DNA of 64,000 bases from the NCBI RefSeq assembly GCF_003231305.1, contig NZ_QKVM01000009.1, positions 1 to 64,000 on the forward strand, given 5' to 3'. This document shows, piece after piece, positions 1-8,700 of this stretch (position 1 is the first letter of the stretch; every line of letters begins with the position of its first letter). Source of the stretch: Pseudomonas sichuanensis. GTDB taxonomy: Bacteria > Pseudomonadota > Gammaproteobacteria > Pseudomonadales > Pseudomonadaceae. The notes beneath the pieces were generated by a model. The model was not told the origin of the DNA. It saw nothing but the letters and a program-made list of their open reading frames with translations, and ran no database searches. A program made the position numbers and the translations under genes.

Positions 1-11
1 GAGCGGCTTTG

Positions 12-37
12 CCTACTTTGGCCAAGACCAAAGTAGG
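12..37. repeat. short perfect hairpin at left edge
   Basis: Two 10-base arms (CCTACTTTGG and CCAAAGTAGG) flank a 6-base loop. It lies downstream of the AraC-family gene that ends at 148 on the minus strand, so it may help end that transcript. The flanking GTAAGGGCGGAAAGGTGACT stretch looks like a pseudomonad intergenic repeat, but I cannot confirm this without a search. Confidence 0.5.
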
Positions 38-147
38 CCGCCGTAAGGGCGGAAAGGTGACTAAAAGTCGCCATCGCCGCCGAATGCGCATACATCTATC
101 AAAACCAACACCCTGAAGGCCGAAGCCGAAGCCAAACACCAAAAAAC

Positions 148-1065
148 CTACCCCTCCCGCCCCTCATGCTGCTTGCGATAAGCCCCCGGCTGCACCCCCA
201 CCGCCTTGGCAAACGCCCGGGTAAACGCCGCCACCGACTGATACCCCACCCGCCCACCAACCTGCTCCACCGTGTTGCCCGCCTTGAGCAACTGACAGGC
301 CTGGCGCATGCGCAGCGCCAGCAGCACCTGCCCAGGCGACTGCCCGGCCAGCTCATTGAAACGCTTGAAGAACGCCGATCGCGACAGCCCCGCACACGCC
401 GCCATGTTCTCCAGCGTCCAAGCCTGCCCCGGCTCCTCTATCAGCCGCTCCAGCAGCCCGGCAAACGCCGGCTGGCGGGCGAGGGCGACCAATCCACCCA
501 GGGGCTGCCCCATGTGCACCTGCTGGCGCAACACATACAGGAACAGCAAGTGCGTGAGCCGCTCGAGCACCGTTTGCGACGGCTGCGGCGCCCGCCGGCA
601 TTCCTCGAGAATCAAGCCAAACAGCGCACGTGCCGCACTGCCAGCCGGATCATTGGCGCGCAGCAGGATCCAGTCCGCCAACCCCTCGACGATCAGCGAC
701 GACAAGCCCGTCTGGAAATGAAAGAAACCACAGACCAGCCCCACGCCATCGTCGGCCTGCAGGTCCAGCGCCTGCATGGCCCGGCGCGGCTGGGCGCAGG
801 CGTCGGCAACGTCCTCGTCACCCGACAAGCGATACCCAAGGTCACGCAGCAGAAACACCGCATCACCACACTCAAGCCGCACAGGCTCGGCATGGCCATC
901 GACGTGCAGCCAGCAATGTCCCTGCACCACCAGGTGAAAGCTGGCCCGGCCCATGCCCTGGGTGCTGGCGTGCCAGCCACCGCAATAGCGCCCGACATGG
1001 AACAGGCTGGCGTCAAGCTCAAGGCCTTCTAATAACCAATCGACAAGGTGGCTGGATGAAATCAT
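148..1065 (-). CDS. AraC-family transcriptional regulator, cupin_6 type
   Basis: A 305-residue regulator. The N-terminal ~190 residues resemble the cupin_6 ligand-binding half (FHLVVQGHCWLHVDG near residue 45). The C-terminal ~100 residues hold the two AraC helix-turn-helix motifs (AACAGLSRSAFFKRF, then GYQSVAAFTRAFAKAVG), ending in PGAYRK. It is transcribed away from the AhpD-like gene at 1168, with about 100 bases between them. Cupin_6 AraC regulators often sit next to carboxymuconolactone-decarboxylase genes, so control of the divergent five-gene operon is the likely role. The effector cannot be read from sequence. The ATG at 1065 begins MISSSHLVDWLLEGLEL, which fits the family start. Confidence 0.88.
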   Translation of the reverse strand: MISSSHLVDWLLEGLELDASLFHVGRYCGGWHASTQGMGRASFHLVVQGHCWLHVDGHAEPVRLECGDAVFLLRDLGYRLSGDEDVADACAQPRRAMQALDLQADDGVGLVCGFFHFQTGLSSLIVEGLADWILLRANDPAGSAARALFGLILEECRRAPQPSQTVLERLTHLLFLYVLRQQVHMGQPLGGLVALARQPAFAGLLERLIEEPGQAWTLENMAACAGLSRSAFFKRFNELAGQSPGQVLLALRMRQACQLLKAGNTVEQVGGRVGYQSVAAFTRAFAKAVGVQPGAYRKQHEGREG

Positions 1066-1167
1066 CTAATGCAAGGACTCAGGAGCAAGGAAAGGCGACT
1101 GATGAATATGGATGCTACTTCTTATAACCAACAGACTGTAGCGACCTACATCAAAGGAGACCACTCC

Positions 1168-1728
1168 ATGTCCGCGCGCATCACTCTACACAGCCTGCAG
1201 ACCGCCCCGGAAGCCGCACGTCCGTTCCTCGAAAACGCACAGAAGAACTCCGGTTTCATCCCCAACCTGCTGGGTGTGCTGGCCAATGCCCCGGCCGCGC
1301 TGGAAACCTACGTCACCGTCTCGGCGCTCAACGGCAAGGCCGAGCTGACCCTGGCCGAGCGCGAAGTGGTGCAGTTGATTGCCGCCACCCAGCACGGTTG
1401 CGACTTCTGCGTTGCCGGCCACACCGCCGTGGCGCTGAACAAGGCCAAGCTGCCGCAGGCGGTGGTCGATGCCCTGCGCGCCCGTGGCGAGCTGCCCGAC
1501 GCGCGTTACGAGACCCTGGCCGAGTTCGCCCGTGAAGTCATCGCCACCCGCGGCAACGTCGGCGACGCCACCTACCAGGCCTTCCGCGAGGCCGGTTTCA
1601 CCGAGGGCAACGCCCTGGAAGTGATTCTGGGCGTGAGCCTCGCAACCCTGTGCAACTTTGCTAATGTGTTCGCCCAGACGCCGCTCAATGACGAGCTGAG
1701 CAAATACCGCTGGCAGCCTTCGGCCTAA
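1168..1728 (+). CDS. carboxymuconolactone decarboxylase / AhpD-like protein
   Basis: A 186-residue protein of the AhpD-like superfamily, all-helical proteins whose CxxC pair gives peroxidase or thiol-disulfide activity. The motif CDFCVAGH (Cys78, Cys81, His85) with nearby Glu64 and Glu66 is the family active site. The ATG at 1168 is chosen because AAAGGAGA ends 7 bases upstream; the frame stays open to 1069 but with no comparable site. It is the first gene of a co-directional run with the flavoprotein and ABC transporter genes that follow (44 bases to the next). The family is clear. The physiological substrate is unknown, and protection against peroxide made by the downstream flavoenzyme is only a guess. 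Confidence 0.9.
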   Translation: MSARITLHSLQTAPEAARPFLENAQKNSGFIPNLLGVLANAPAALETYVTVSALNGKAELTLAEREVVQLIAATQHGCDFCVAGHTAVALNKAKLPQAVVDALRARGELPDARYETLAEFAREVIATRGNVGDATYQAFREAGFTEGNALEVILGVSLATLCNFANVFAQTPLNDELSKYRWQPSA

Positions 1729-1772
1729 ACCGCCCGATGCCGGCGTGTCCGGCGCACCAAAGGAGTAGGGAC

Positions 1773-2837
1773 ATGCTTGATAGCGCTTTTCGCCAATGGC
1801 TGGATGCCAACGCCGAGAACATCGACCAGGGCCAGTGCGACCCGCATCTGGTGCTGGCGCACATCGCCGAATCGCAACTGCTGCGCATAGGCGTCGACCC
1901 GGCCCTGGGCGGCGCGGGCGGTGATGTCACCGAGGCGGTCGAAGCCATTGCCGCCATCGCCAGCCGCTCACTGGCGGCGGCTTTCGTCTGCTGGGGTCAG
2001 CGCGCCTTCATTGAATACCTGCTGCAAAGCCCTAACCGGGGGTTGCGCGAACGCCTGCTGCCAGCGCTGCTCAAGGGTGAGCTGGCCGGCGCCACAGGGC
2101 TTTCCAATGCCATGAAGTTCCTCTCCGGCATCGAGGCACTGCAGGTGCGCGGGCGCCCCGCAGCCGATGGCTGGAGCCTGGAAGGCCGGCTGCACTGGGT
2201 GACCAACCTGCGCAAGAGTGGTTTCGTGGTGGCGGCGGCCATCGAAGACGATGCCGGCGGCGCGCCGTTCGTGCTGGCCATCCCCTCCGATGCACCAGGG
2301 CTGGAGCGCTCCGACGACCTGCAACTGATGGGCCTGCAGTCGAGCAACACCGCCGCGCTGGCCTTCCACCAGGTGCCGCTGGCCCGTGACTGGCTGCTGC
2401 ACGACAACGCCCGCGAGTTCCTGCCCAAGGTGCGCCCGGCCTTCCTCGCCCTGCAGTGCGGCATGGCCATCGGCCTGGCGCGGCGTGCCCTGGACGAAGT
2501 GCTGGAGCACTTGCAGGGCCGTGCTTCGTTCCTCGAAGAGGCGCGCCAGGTGCTCAAGGAACGCCTGGAGAACACCGTCGGCGAGCTCAAGCAGGGCCTG
2601 CTCGACGGCCGCTTCCTCAAGCAGCCGGCCGCGTTGTTCAAACTGCGCATCACCCTCGCCGAAAGCGCTGCCGATGCCGTGCAGCTGGAGCTGCAGGCCA
2701 GTGGTGGCAAGGCTTACCTCACCGCCTATGGCGAAAGCTTCGCGCGCCGCTGGCGCGAGTCGGCGTTCGTGCCGATCGTCACGCCGAGCCTGGTGCAACT
2801 GCGCGCCGAACTGCAACGCCAGGCGAGTGCGGCATGA
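1773..2837 (+). CDS. acyl-CoA dehydrogenase-fold flavoprotein
   Basis: A 354-residue protein with the acyl-CoA dehydrogenase layout: helical N-terminus, central beta region (TGLSNAMKFLSG, then WSLEGRLHWVTN), and a helical C-terminal domain (LECGMAIGLARRALDEV-like segment near residue 230, ASGGKAYL near 310). It is shorter than typical dehydrogenases, and I do not see the usual C-terminal catalytic Glu in a YEGT-like context. This leaves room for a flavin monooxygenase of the same fold (SfnB/DszC-like) instead of a CoA-ester dehydrogenase. AAAGGAG at 1759-1765 supports ATG 1773. Its stop overlaps the ABC ATPase start by 4 bases, which argues for translational coupling and a function tied to the transported compound. 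Confidence 0.72.
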   Translation: MLDSAFRQWLDANAENIDQGQCDPHLVLAHIAESQLLRIGVDPALGGAGGDVTEAVEAIAAIASRSLAAAFVCWGQRAFIEYLLQSPNRGLRERLLPALLKGELAGATGLSNAMKFLSGIEALQVRGRPAADGWSLEGRLHWVTNLRKSGFVVAAAIEDDAGGAPFVLAIPSDAPGLERSDDLQLMGLQSSNTAALAFHQVPLARDWLLHDNAREFLPKVRPAFLALQCGMAIGLARRALDEVLEHLQGRASFLEEARQVLKERLENTVGELKQGLLDGRFLKQPAALFKLRITLAESAADAVQLELQASGGKAYLTAYGESFARRWRESAFVPIVTPSLVQLRAELQRQASAA

Positions 2838-3655
2838 CCGACGTGCTACTCGACGCCCGCGACATCAGCCTGGGCTACCCCCGCGAGGGCGGCTGGCAGC
2901 CGGTGCTGGAGCAGTTCGACCTGGCGCTGGCGCCGGGCGAAGTGGTGACCATCCTCGGCCCCAGCGGGGTCGGTAAATCGAGCCTGCTGCGGGTGTTGGC
3001 CGGCCTGCAGCAGCCCCGAGGCGGCAGCGTGACCTTGCATGGCGAGGCACTGCAGGGCCCGCACCCGCGCCTGGCGGTGGCGTTCCAGGACCCCAGCCTG
3101 CTGCCCTGGCTGAGCCTGGAGAAGAACGTCGCCTTCGGCCTCGACTTCGCCCGCCAGCCCAAGCTGGCCGCCAGCGAGCGCCGTGCACGCATCGACCACG
3201 CCATCGCCGCGGTGGGCCTGAGCCATGCCCGCAGCCAGTACCCGGCGCAGTTGTCCGGCGGCATGGCCCAGCGCACCGCGCTGGCCCGCTGCCTGGCGCG
3301 CCAACCCGAAGTGCTGCTGCTGGACGAGCCGTTCGGCGCGCTGGACGAAGTGACCCGCGCCGACATGCAGCATCTGCTGCTGCAACTGATCGCCACCCAC
3401 AACACCGCTGCGGTACTGATCACCCACGACATCGACGAAGCCCTGCTGCTGTCCGATCGCGTGCTGCTACTGGGCAACCACCCGGCGCGCACCCTCGGCC
3501 AATGGCACATCGACCTGCCGCAACCCCGGGCGCAACGGGTCGAGGAACTGGGCGCGCTGCGCATCGAAATCCTCAAAACCCTACGGCGGGCAAGCCGCAC
3601 AGCCGAACCCACCCCATCCCCCTTGCCCTCGGAGGCTGTCCATGTGCATGGATGA
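2834..3655 (+). CDS. ABC transporter ATPase, nitrate/sulfonate/taurine type
   Basis: A 273-residue ATPase of the SsuB/TauB/NrtD class. Walker A is GPSGVGKS at residues 42-49, the Q-loop is in AVAFQDPSLL, the signature is LSGGMAQR near 140, Walker B is VLLLDEPFGALD near 160, and the switch His is in LITHDIDEA. It energises the membrane permease encoded at 4847. ATG 2834 overlaps the preceding stop (ATGA), and the gene end overlaps the binding-protein start by 14 bases, so the transporter is one translationally linked unit. The C-terminal ~25 residues past the ABC core (proline and serine rich) show no recognised domain. Substrate cannot be told from the ATPase. Confidence 0.93.
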   Translation: MTDVLLDARDISLGYPREGGWQPVLEQFDLALAPGEVVTILGPSGVGKSSLLRVLAGLQQPRGGSVTLHGEALQGPHPRLAVAFQDPSLLPWLSLEKNVAFGLDFARQPKLAASERRARIDHAIAAVGLSHARSQYPAQLSGGMAQRTALARCLARQPEVLLLDEPFGALDEVTRADMQHLLLQLIATHNTAAVLITHDIDEALLLSDRVLLLGNHPARTLGQWHIDLPQPRAQRVEELGALRIEILKTLRRASRTAEPTPSPLPSEAVHVHG

Positions 3656-4847
3656 CTGCTGCTCCACCACGTCCCGTCGCGATTTTCTCAAACTCAGCGC
3701 CATGCTCACCGCCGCTGGCGCCGTGCCACTTTTGGCCAGCCTGCAGGCGCGCGCCGCCGCCGAGCCCGACGCGCCGGTGCGCATCGGCTACCTGCCGATC
3801 ACCGACGCCACGCCTTTGCTGGTGGCGCACAACAACGGCCTGTTCGAGGCCGAAGGCATCAAGGCCGAACGCCCGGTGCTGCTACGCAGCTGGGCGCAGG
3901 TGATCGAGGCGTTCATTTCCGGCCAGGTCAACGTGATTCACCTGCTGTCGCCAATGACCGTGTGGGCGCGCTATGGCAGCAAGGTGCCGGCCAAGGTGGT
4001 GGCCTGGAACCATGTCGGTGGCTCGGGCCTGACCGTGGCCCCGGACATCACCGAGATGAAACAGCTCGGCGGCAAGACCGTGGCCATCCCGTTCTGGTAC
4101 TCCATCCACAACGTGGTGCTGCAGCAGATGCTCAACGACAACGGCCTCACGCCGGTGTCGAAACCGGCCAACGCACAGCTGGCTGCCAACGAAGTCAACC
4201 TGCTGGTGCTGCCGCCGTCGGACATGCCGCCAGCCCTGGCCAGCAAGCGCATCGCCGGCTACATCGTCGCCGAGCCGTTCAACGCCCTGGCCGAGAACCT
4301 CAAGGTCGGCCGCGTGCAGCGCTTCACCGGTGACGTGTGGCGCAACCACGCCTGCTGCGTGGTGTTCATGCACGAACACGACCTCAACAACCGCCCGGAA
4401 TGGTCGCAGAAGGTGGTCAACGCCATCGTCAAGGCCCAGCAATGGACCCGCGACCACCGCGCCGAGGCGGCCGCGCTGCTGTCCAAGGCCGGCCCTAACA
4501 AGTACACCCCGCACGAGCCTGCGGTGCTGACCAAGGTGCTGGCGCCTGCCGCCGAGGACCGTGCCGGCTATATCGCCAGCGGCGCGATCCAGCACCAGCT
4601 GTGGGATGAAAAACGCATCGACTTCCAGCCGTACCCATACCCCAGCTACACCGAGGAACTGGTCAAGCGCCTGAAAGGCACCCTGATCGAAGGCGAGAAC
4701 GGCTTCCTCGCCGGGCTCGACCCCGCGCACGTCGCCCGCGACCTGGTCGATGACCGCTTCGTGCGCAACGCCATCGCTGCAGTGGGCGGCCCGGCAACCT
4801 TCGGCATTGCCGAGAACTTCCAGCGCAGCGAGGAGTTCGCGGTCTGA
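3642..4847 (+). CDS. ABC transporter substrate-binding protein, NrtA/SsuA-like, Tat signal
   Basis: A 401-residue periplasmic binding protein. It opens with a twin-arginine signal (SRRDFLKLSAM, residues 11-21) followed by a hydrophobic stretch and an alanine-rich cleavage area. Mature sequence starts near PVRIGYLPITDATPLL, typical of the CmpA/NrtA/SsuA fold, with the inner domain at GKTVAIPFWYSIHN and VAEPFNALAE. Tat export suggests it folds, possibly with a cofactor, before export; many nitrate- or bicarbonate-type binders do the same. GGAGG at 3631-3635 fits ATG 3642 best; ATG 3648 is an alternative. The N-terminus carries a Cys-Cys pair (MDDCC). Ligand unknown. Confidence 0.88.
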   Translation: MCMDDCCSTTSRRDFLKLSAMLTAAGAVPLLASLQARAAAEPDAPVRIGYLPITDATPLLVAHNNGLFEAEGIKAERPVLLRSWAQVIEAFISGQVNVIHLLSPMTVWARYGSKVPAKVVAWNHVGGSGLTVAPDITEMKQLGGKTVAIPFWYSIHNVVLQQMLNDNGLTPVSKPANAQLAANEVNLLVLPPSDMPPALASKRIAGYIVAEPFNALAENLKVGRVQRFTGDVWRNHACCVVFMHEHDLNNRPEWSQKVVNAIVKAQQWTRDHRAEAAALLSKAGPNKYTPHEPAVLTKVLAPAAEDRAGYIASGAIQHQLWDEKRIDFQPYPYPSYTEELVKRLKGTLIEGENGFLAGLDPAHVARDLVDDRFVRNAIAAVGGPATFGIAENFQRSEEFAV

Positions 4848-5602
4848 TGCAAAGGCATGTCGTACATGGCGCCCTGGGCCTTGCGGGCCTGGCGCTGCTG
4901 CTGTTGCTGTGGTGGGCGGGGGTGCAGGTGTTCGGTGCGGCCGACGGCCTGTCGGCGCGCTTCTCGCCCCAGGCCACCCTGGCGAGCCTGGTGGAGTTGC
5001 TGGGGCAGGGCGAGGTGTACGGGCATATCTGGGTGAGCCTCAAGCGCATCCTGATCGGCCTGTTGCTGGCGCTGTTGATCGGCGTGCCGTTGGGCTTGCT
5101 GGTGGGCAGCTACCGGCACCTGGAGGCGGCAACCACGCCGGCGTTCCAGTTTCTGCGGATGATCTCGCCGCTGTCATGGATGCCGGTGGTGGTGATGCTG
5201 ATGGGCGTGGGCGACCAGCCGATCTACTTCCTGCTGGCCTTCGCCGCGCTGTGGCCGATCCTGCTCAACACCGCCGCCGGGGTGCGCCAGCTCGATCCGC
5301 GCTGGTTGCAGCTCTCGCGCAGCCTCAGCGCCACGCGCTGGGAGACCCTGTGCAAGGTGATCGTGCCGGGGGTCATCGGCCATGTACTGACCGGCGTGCG
5401 CCTGGCCATCGGCATTTTGTGGATCGTGCTGGTGCCGTGCGAGATGCTTGGGGTCAGTGCGGGGTTGGGGTATTTCATCCTCGATACCCGTGACCGTCTG
5501 GCGTATTCGGAGCTGATGGCGATGGTGCTGCTGATCGGGGTGCTGGGGTTCATGCTCGATGCGCTGGCCCGAGGGTTGCACCGGCGCTGGGTGCATGCCT
5601 GA
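4847..5602 (+). CDS. ABC transporter permease, SsuC/TauC type
   Basis: A 251-residue inner-membrane permease with about six hydrophobic helices. The first is at residues 9-24 (LGLAGLALLLLLWWAG). The cytoplasmic coupling loop around residue 155 (LSATRWETLCKVIVPG) matches the EAA-type loop of this class. It forms the pore for the ATPase at 2834 and the binding protein at 3642. Its ATG overlaps the previous stop by one base (TGATG). It is the last gene of the operon; a long near-perfect hairpin at 5626-5699 follows and probably protects or ends the message. Length is normal for the family. Confidence 0.92.
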   Translation: MQRHVVHGALGLAGLALLLLLWWAGVQVFGAADGLSARFSPQATLASLVELLGQGEVYGHIWVSLKRILIGLLLALLIGVPLGLLVGSYRHLEAATTPAFQFLRMISPLSWMPVVVMLMGVGDQPIYFLLAFAALWPILLNTAAGVRQLDPRWLQLSRSLSATRWETLCKVIVPGVIGHVLTGVRLAIGILWIVLVPCEMLGVSAGLGYFILDTRDRLAYSELMAMVLLIGVLGFMLDALARGLHRRWVHA

Positions 5603-5616
5603 AGATTGCCGGGGGC

Positions 5617-5713
5617 GCTTTGCGCCCCTATCGCGACACAAGGCCGCGCCTACAGGGGATCGCGTTTCCCTGTAGGCGCGGCCTTGTGTCGCGACAGGGC
5701 TGCAACGCAGCCC
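5617..5713. repeat. REP palindrome, direct copy 1 flanking the toxin gene
   Basis: Arms 5626-5657 and 5668-5699 are 32 bases each with a single mismatch (core ACAAGGCCGCGCCTACAGGG). They are framed by GCTTTGCGCCCC on the left and GGGCTGCAACGCAGCCC on the right. The same arrangement, in the same orientation, recurs at 13481-13578 on the other side of the toxin gene. It lies between the ABC operon end (5602) and the toxin stop (5723), so it may end both transcripts. Confidence 0.85.
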
Positions 5714-5722
5714 TGGGCATCA

Positions 5723-8700
5723 TCACGTTGACTTCGATTCGCACAGCGTCCTGACATCCATCGTGAATTTCTCGTCTCCCGGTTTGGCCGTATACACCAT
5801 GTTGAAGGTGATCTTCTTGAGCTTTTCCGGATTTTTGTAGAGCTCTCCACCGGTGAATGCCAGCTTCCACTCCGAGATCGCCCCAGTGCCCTCGAACGGC
5901 AGGTAGCGACCATCATGGAACATCAGCTCGTGCACCCAGGTGCCGGGCTCATAGCCCAGCCCGTCCTCAGCGGTCTGTGACGACAGCGCGATTTGCTGAT
6001 TGTGTCGCGGGTTGCGCAATACGTGCTCGTGTTCTGCCTGTTTGCTGTCAGCTTGCGGATACAATGCCTTGGCTCCATCAAGGTTTGCTTTGAGCAGGGT
6101 GGTACTGCCCGTCTGCGTCAAGACCGCGCACAGATTGTCTGGTTTCACGCCCTCGGCCAGTTCAAGCGTTACCGATACATACTTGATCTGGCGTAGGTAA
6201 TGGCCGGGGTAGCTCTGGTCGAAGTCGCGCGCTTTGAATCCGAACATGCAGAATTTTCCGTTACCATCCCTGGACAGCAGGGGTTGCGCAGCGTCGACGT
6301 CGCTCGAGAGGCTGAAGGATCTCCTGATCGTCAGGCGCCGCTCATTGGCCAGCAGGTAGGCATTCTCCATCTGCTGCAGGTCAAGCAGCAGCGACTCGCC
6401 CACCAGCATGCCTTTGTAGGTGTCGCTCCATGCGCTGGTCTTGATGAAGGCCTCACGCTGATAGTCGCCGATCTCGTAGCGCCAAGCTGCTTCCGTACTA
6501 AGGCACAGCGACAAAACGGCGTCGTAGGCGGCACCGTAGATCAGCTGCTGGCGGGCCACCAGCCAGTTGTAGACCGGGATGATGGTGAAGCCGGTGGTCA
6601 TCGAGACGTAGGCTTCTTCCAGGTTTGTGCGTTCCTGCTCGTACTGGGCGAGGGCGATGGTGGCGGCGTTGAGTTCAATATTGGTTTCGGTCAGCTGTTG
6701 CTCGATGAGTTTCAGGTCCCATTCGGTCTGGCCCCTGTCGAACGCCCACTCGTTGGCTCGGCGGTTGTACCCGGCTTGCAGCAGAAGTTCATCCGAAGCC
6801 ATCTTCGAGGCATCCGCCACAGTGTGTAAGCCCATGGCAGCGTTGATCATGGGGGCCTCGGGCTTGTTGCCGCCCACGGCCATGCCATAGATCGTGGGTA
6901 CCGAGGCTCCAACGATGGCGGCGCTCAACTGGAAAGGGATGCTGAGCAGCATTGCGCTGTTCGCGGTCCATGTGAGCGCCGTGGCGGCTTCTTCTTCGGG
7001 CGACCTGCCAACATCGATGAGCCTGCTCAGGTAGGCGTGCTTGGCCTTGGCTGCACCGCGACTGATTTCCAGCCCATTCTTCTTCGCTTGAATCGAGCTT
7101 ATGGCTTCGCGCTGAATCCGGATGGCGAAGTCGGACATGCCGACCTCTTGAGCCTTGAGCTGTACTGACAGCGAGGTATTGAACTCCTCCTCCATCAAGC
7201 TCATGTAGTGCCGCCCGAAGTCCAGCAGCTGTTGTGCGGCAGCCCTGGCCAACGGCAGGAGCTGACGGAAGCGGTAGGCCGGGATCGGGGCGCGGTCACT
7301 ATTGTAGCGGTTGGGCAGGATGCTCAAACCGCCCTTGGCCGCGCTGAAGGCGTCCAGGGTTTCGCCGCTCCAGCCCAGGGCTGGCAGTGCCTTGCCATCC
7401 AGGGTCAGGCCATGGCGCAGGTTGTGAACGCGGCTTTTCAGGGTTTTGCGCAGTTCGGTCACGCGGTTGTTGAGCGGCCTCCTGAAGTGCGCATCGTTCA
7501 AGTCGGCCAGTGGCACGGCTTTCCAGCGCGAAGTGTCGGCGCGCTCTGGCAGGGGGCCGAGCAGCCTGAGTGCCTGCTGGTAGCACAGCCAGGCCTGGTT
7601 GAGCGTGCTCAAGGTGAGCTGGCGGTAATAGTGATCACCTTGAAGCTGCCAGTTTTCCAGCAGCGAAAGGTAGATGGCCTGCTGGTAGTAACGTGACTGC
7701 ACGAAGGCGTGCACGATGGGCGCTACGTCTTTCTCAAGCCTCGAACTCAGGGTCCCGACCTCCTGGAGCGGCCGAGTGCACCAGGGCGCCGGTCGGCCGG
7801 TTTCGTCGGGTTGCGTGCGGTAGGGATCGAACAGGTAGCGCAGGTACCACGACTCTGCTTCTTCGAACTGCTGTTGCTCGGTCAGGCGGTTGGCGATCAG
7901 GGCGGGCAGATGCAGGAACAGTTCTCGGAAGTAGAGGCCGTTGGCGCCGTGGAGGTCCAGGGGTACCTGGGGGCCTATGAGTAACTGCACGGCCCCGAGT
8001 GGGGTAGTTACAGACTGATGTTCAATATTAGGCTCCAACAAACACTGTGTATCCCAGCCGAGCACAGCCTCGACGCCTTGTTCGGCACGTGCAACCAGTT
8101 GTTTGCCAAATAGGGTGTTGAGGCGGATCAGATCGGAGTGCAGCATGGGAGGGATTGAGGAGGCAGTGGTGAGGTCCAGGAACTGTGCTTGTTCTGAAGT
8201 TTTATTGAGAGATATCGCCCAGGCTTCATCCAGGGAGGAGAAGTCTTCAAGAACTATAGTGGAAGAAATCTCAATGTAGGGGGCGGGATCATAGTCGTCG
8301 GTAGTTAGTGGTATGGTTCTGGCTTTAATTGTATAGCTGCCTAGCTCGGAGAATGAGAATTTGGCTTCGAAGCTTGAGGTGTTCGTGTTGAGAATTGCTA
8401 TGGTCTTGTCGGTGTTTAACGGTTGTGTTGAATGTGTGCGGTTCGCGGTGATGTGTAGGCTGTCATGAATGAAATCAAGGTAGTCTACCAGTGCTCTGTG
8501 CATGTCCACTCTGATGGTCGCTGTTTTTTGTGAGCTGGAAAAATCAATCAGATAAATGTTGATGAGTGAATTATCAATCTCGACCGAGGTGCTCCATGTT
8601 TTACTGCTGATTTTATTGAGGAGCGAGTTGATTGCGCTTTGTGTGGCGTCTTGAGCTTCTTCGTTTTTATTGTTTTTTGCGTTATATAATTCGGTTTGTA

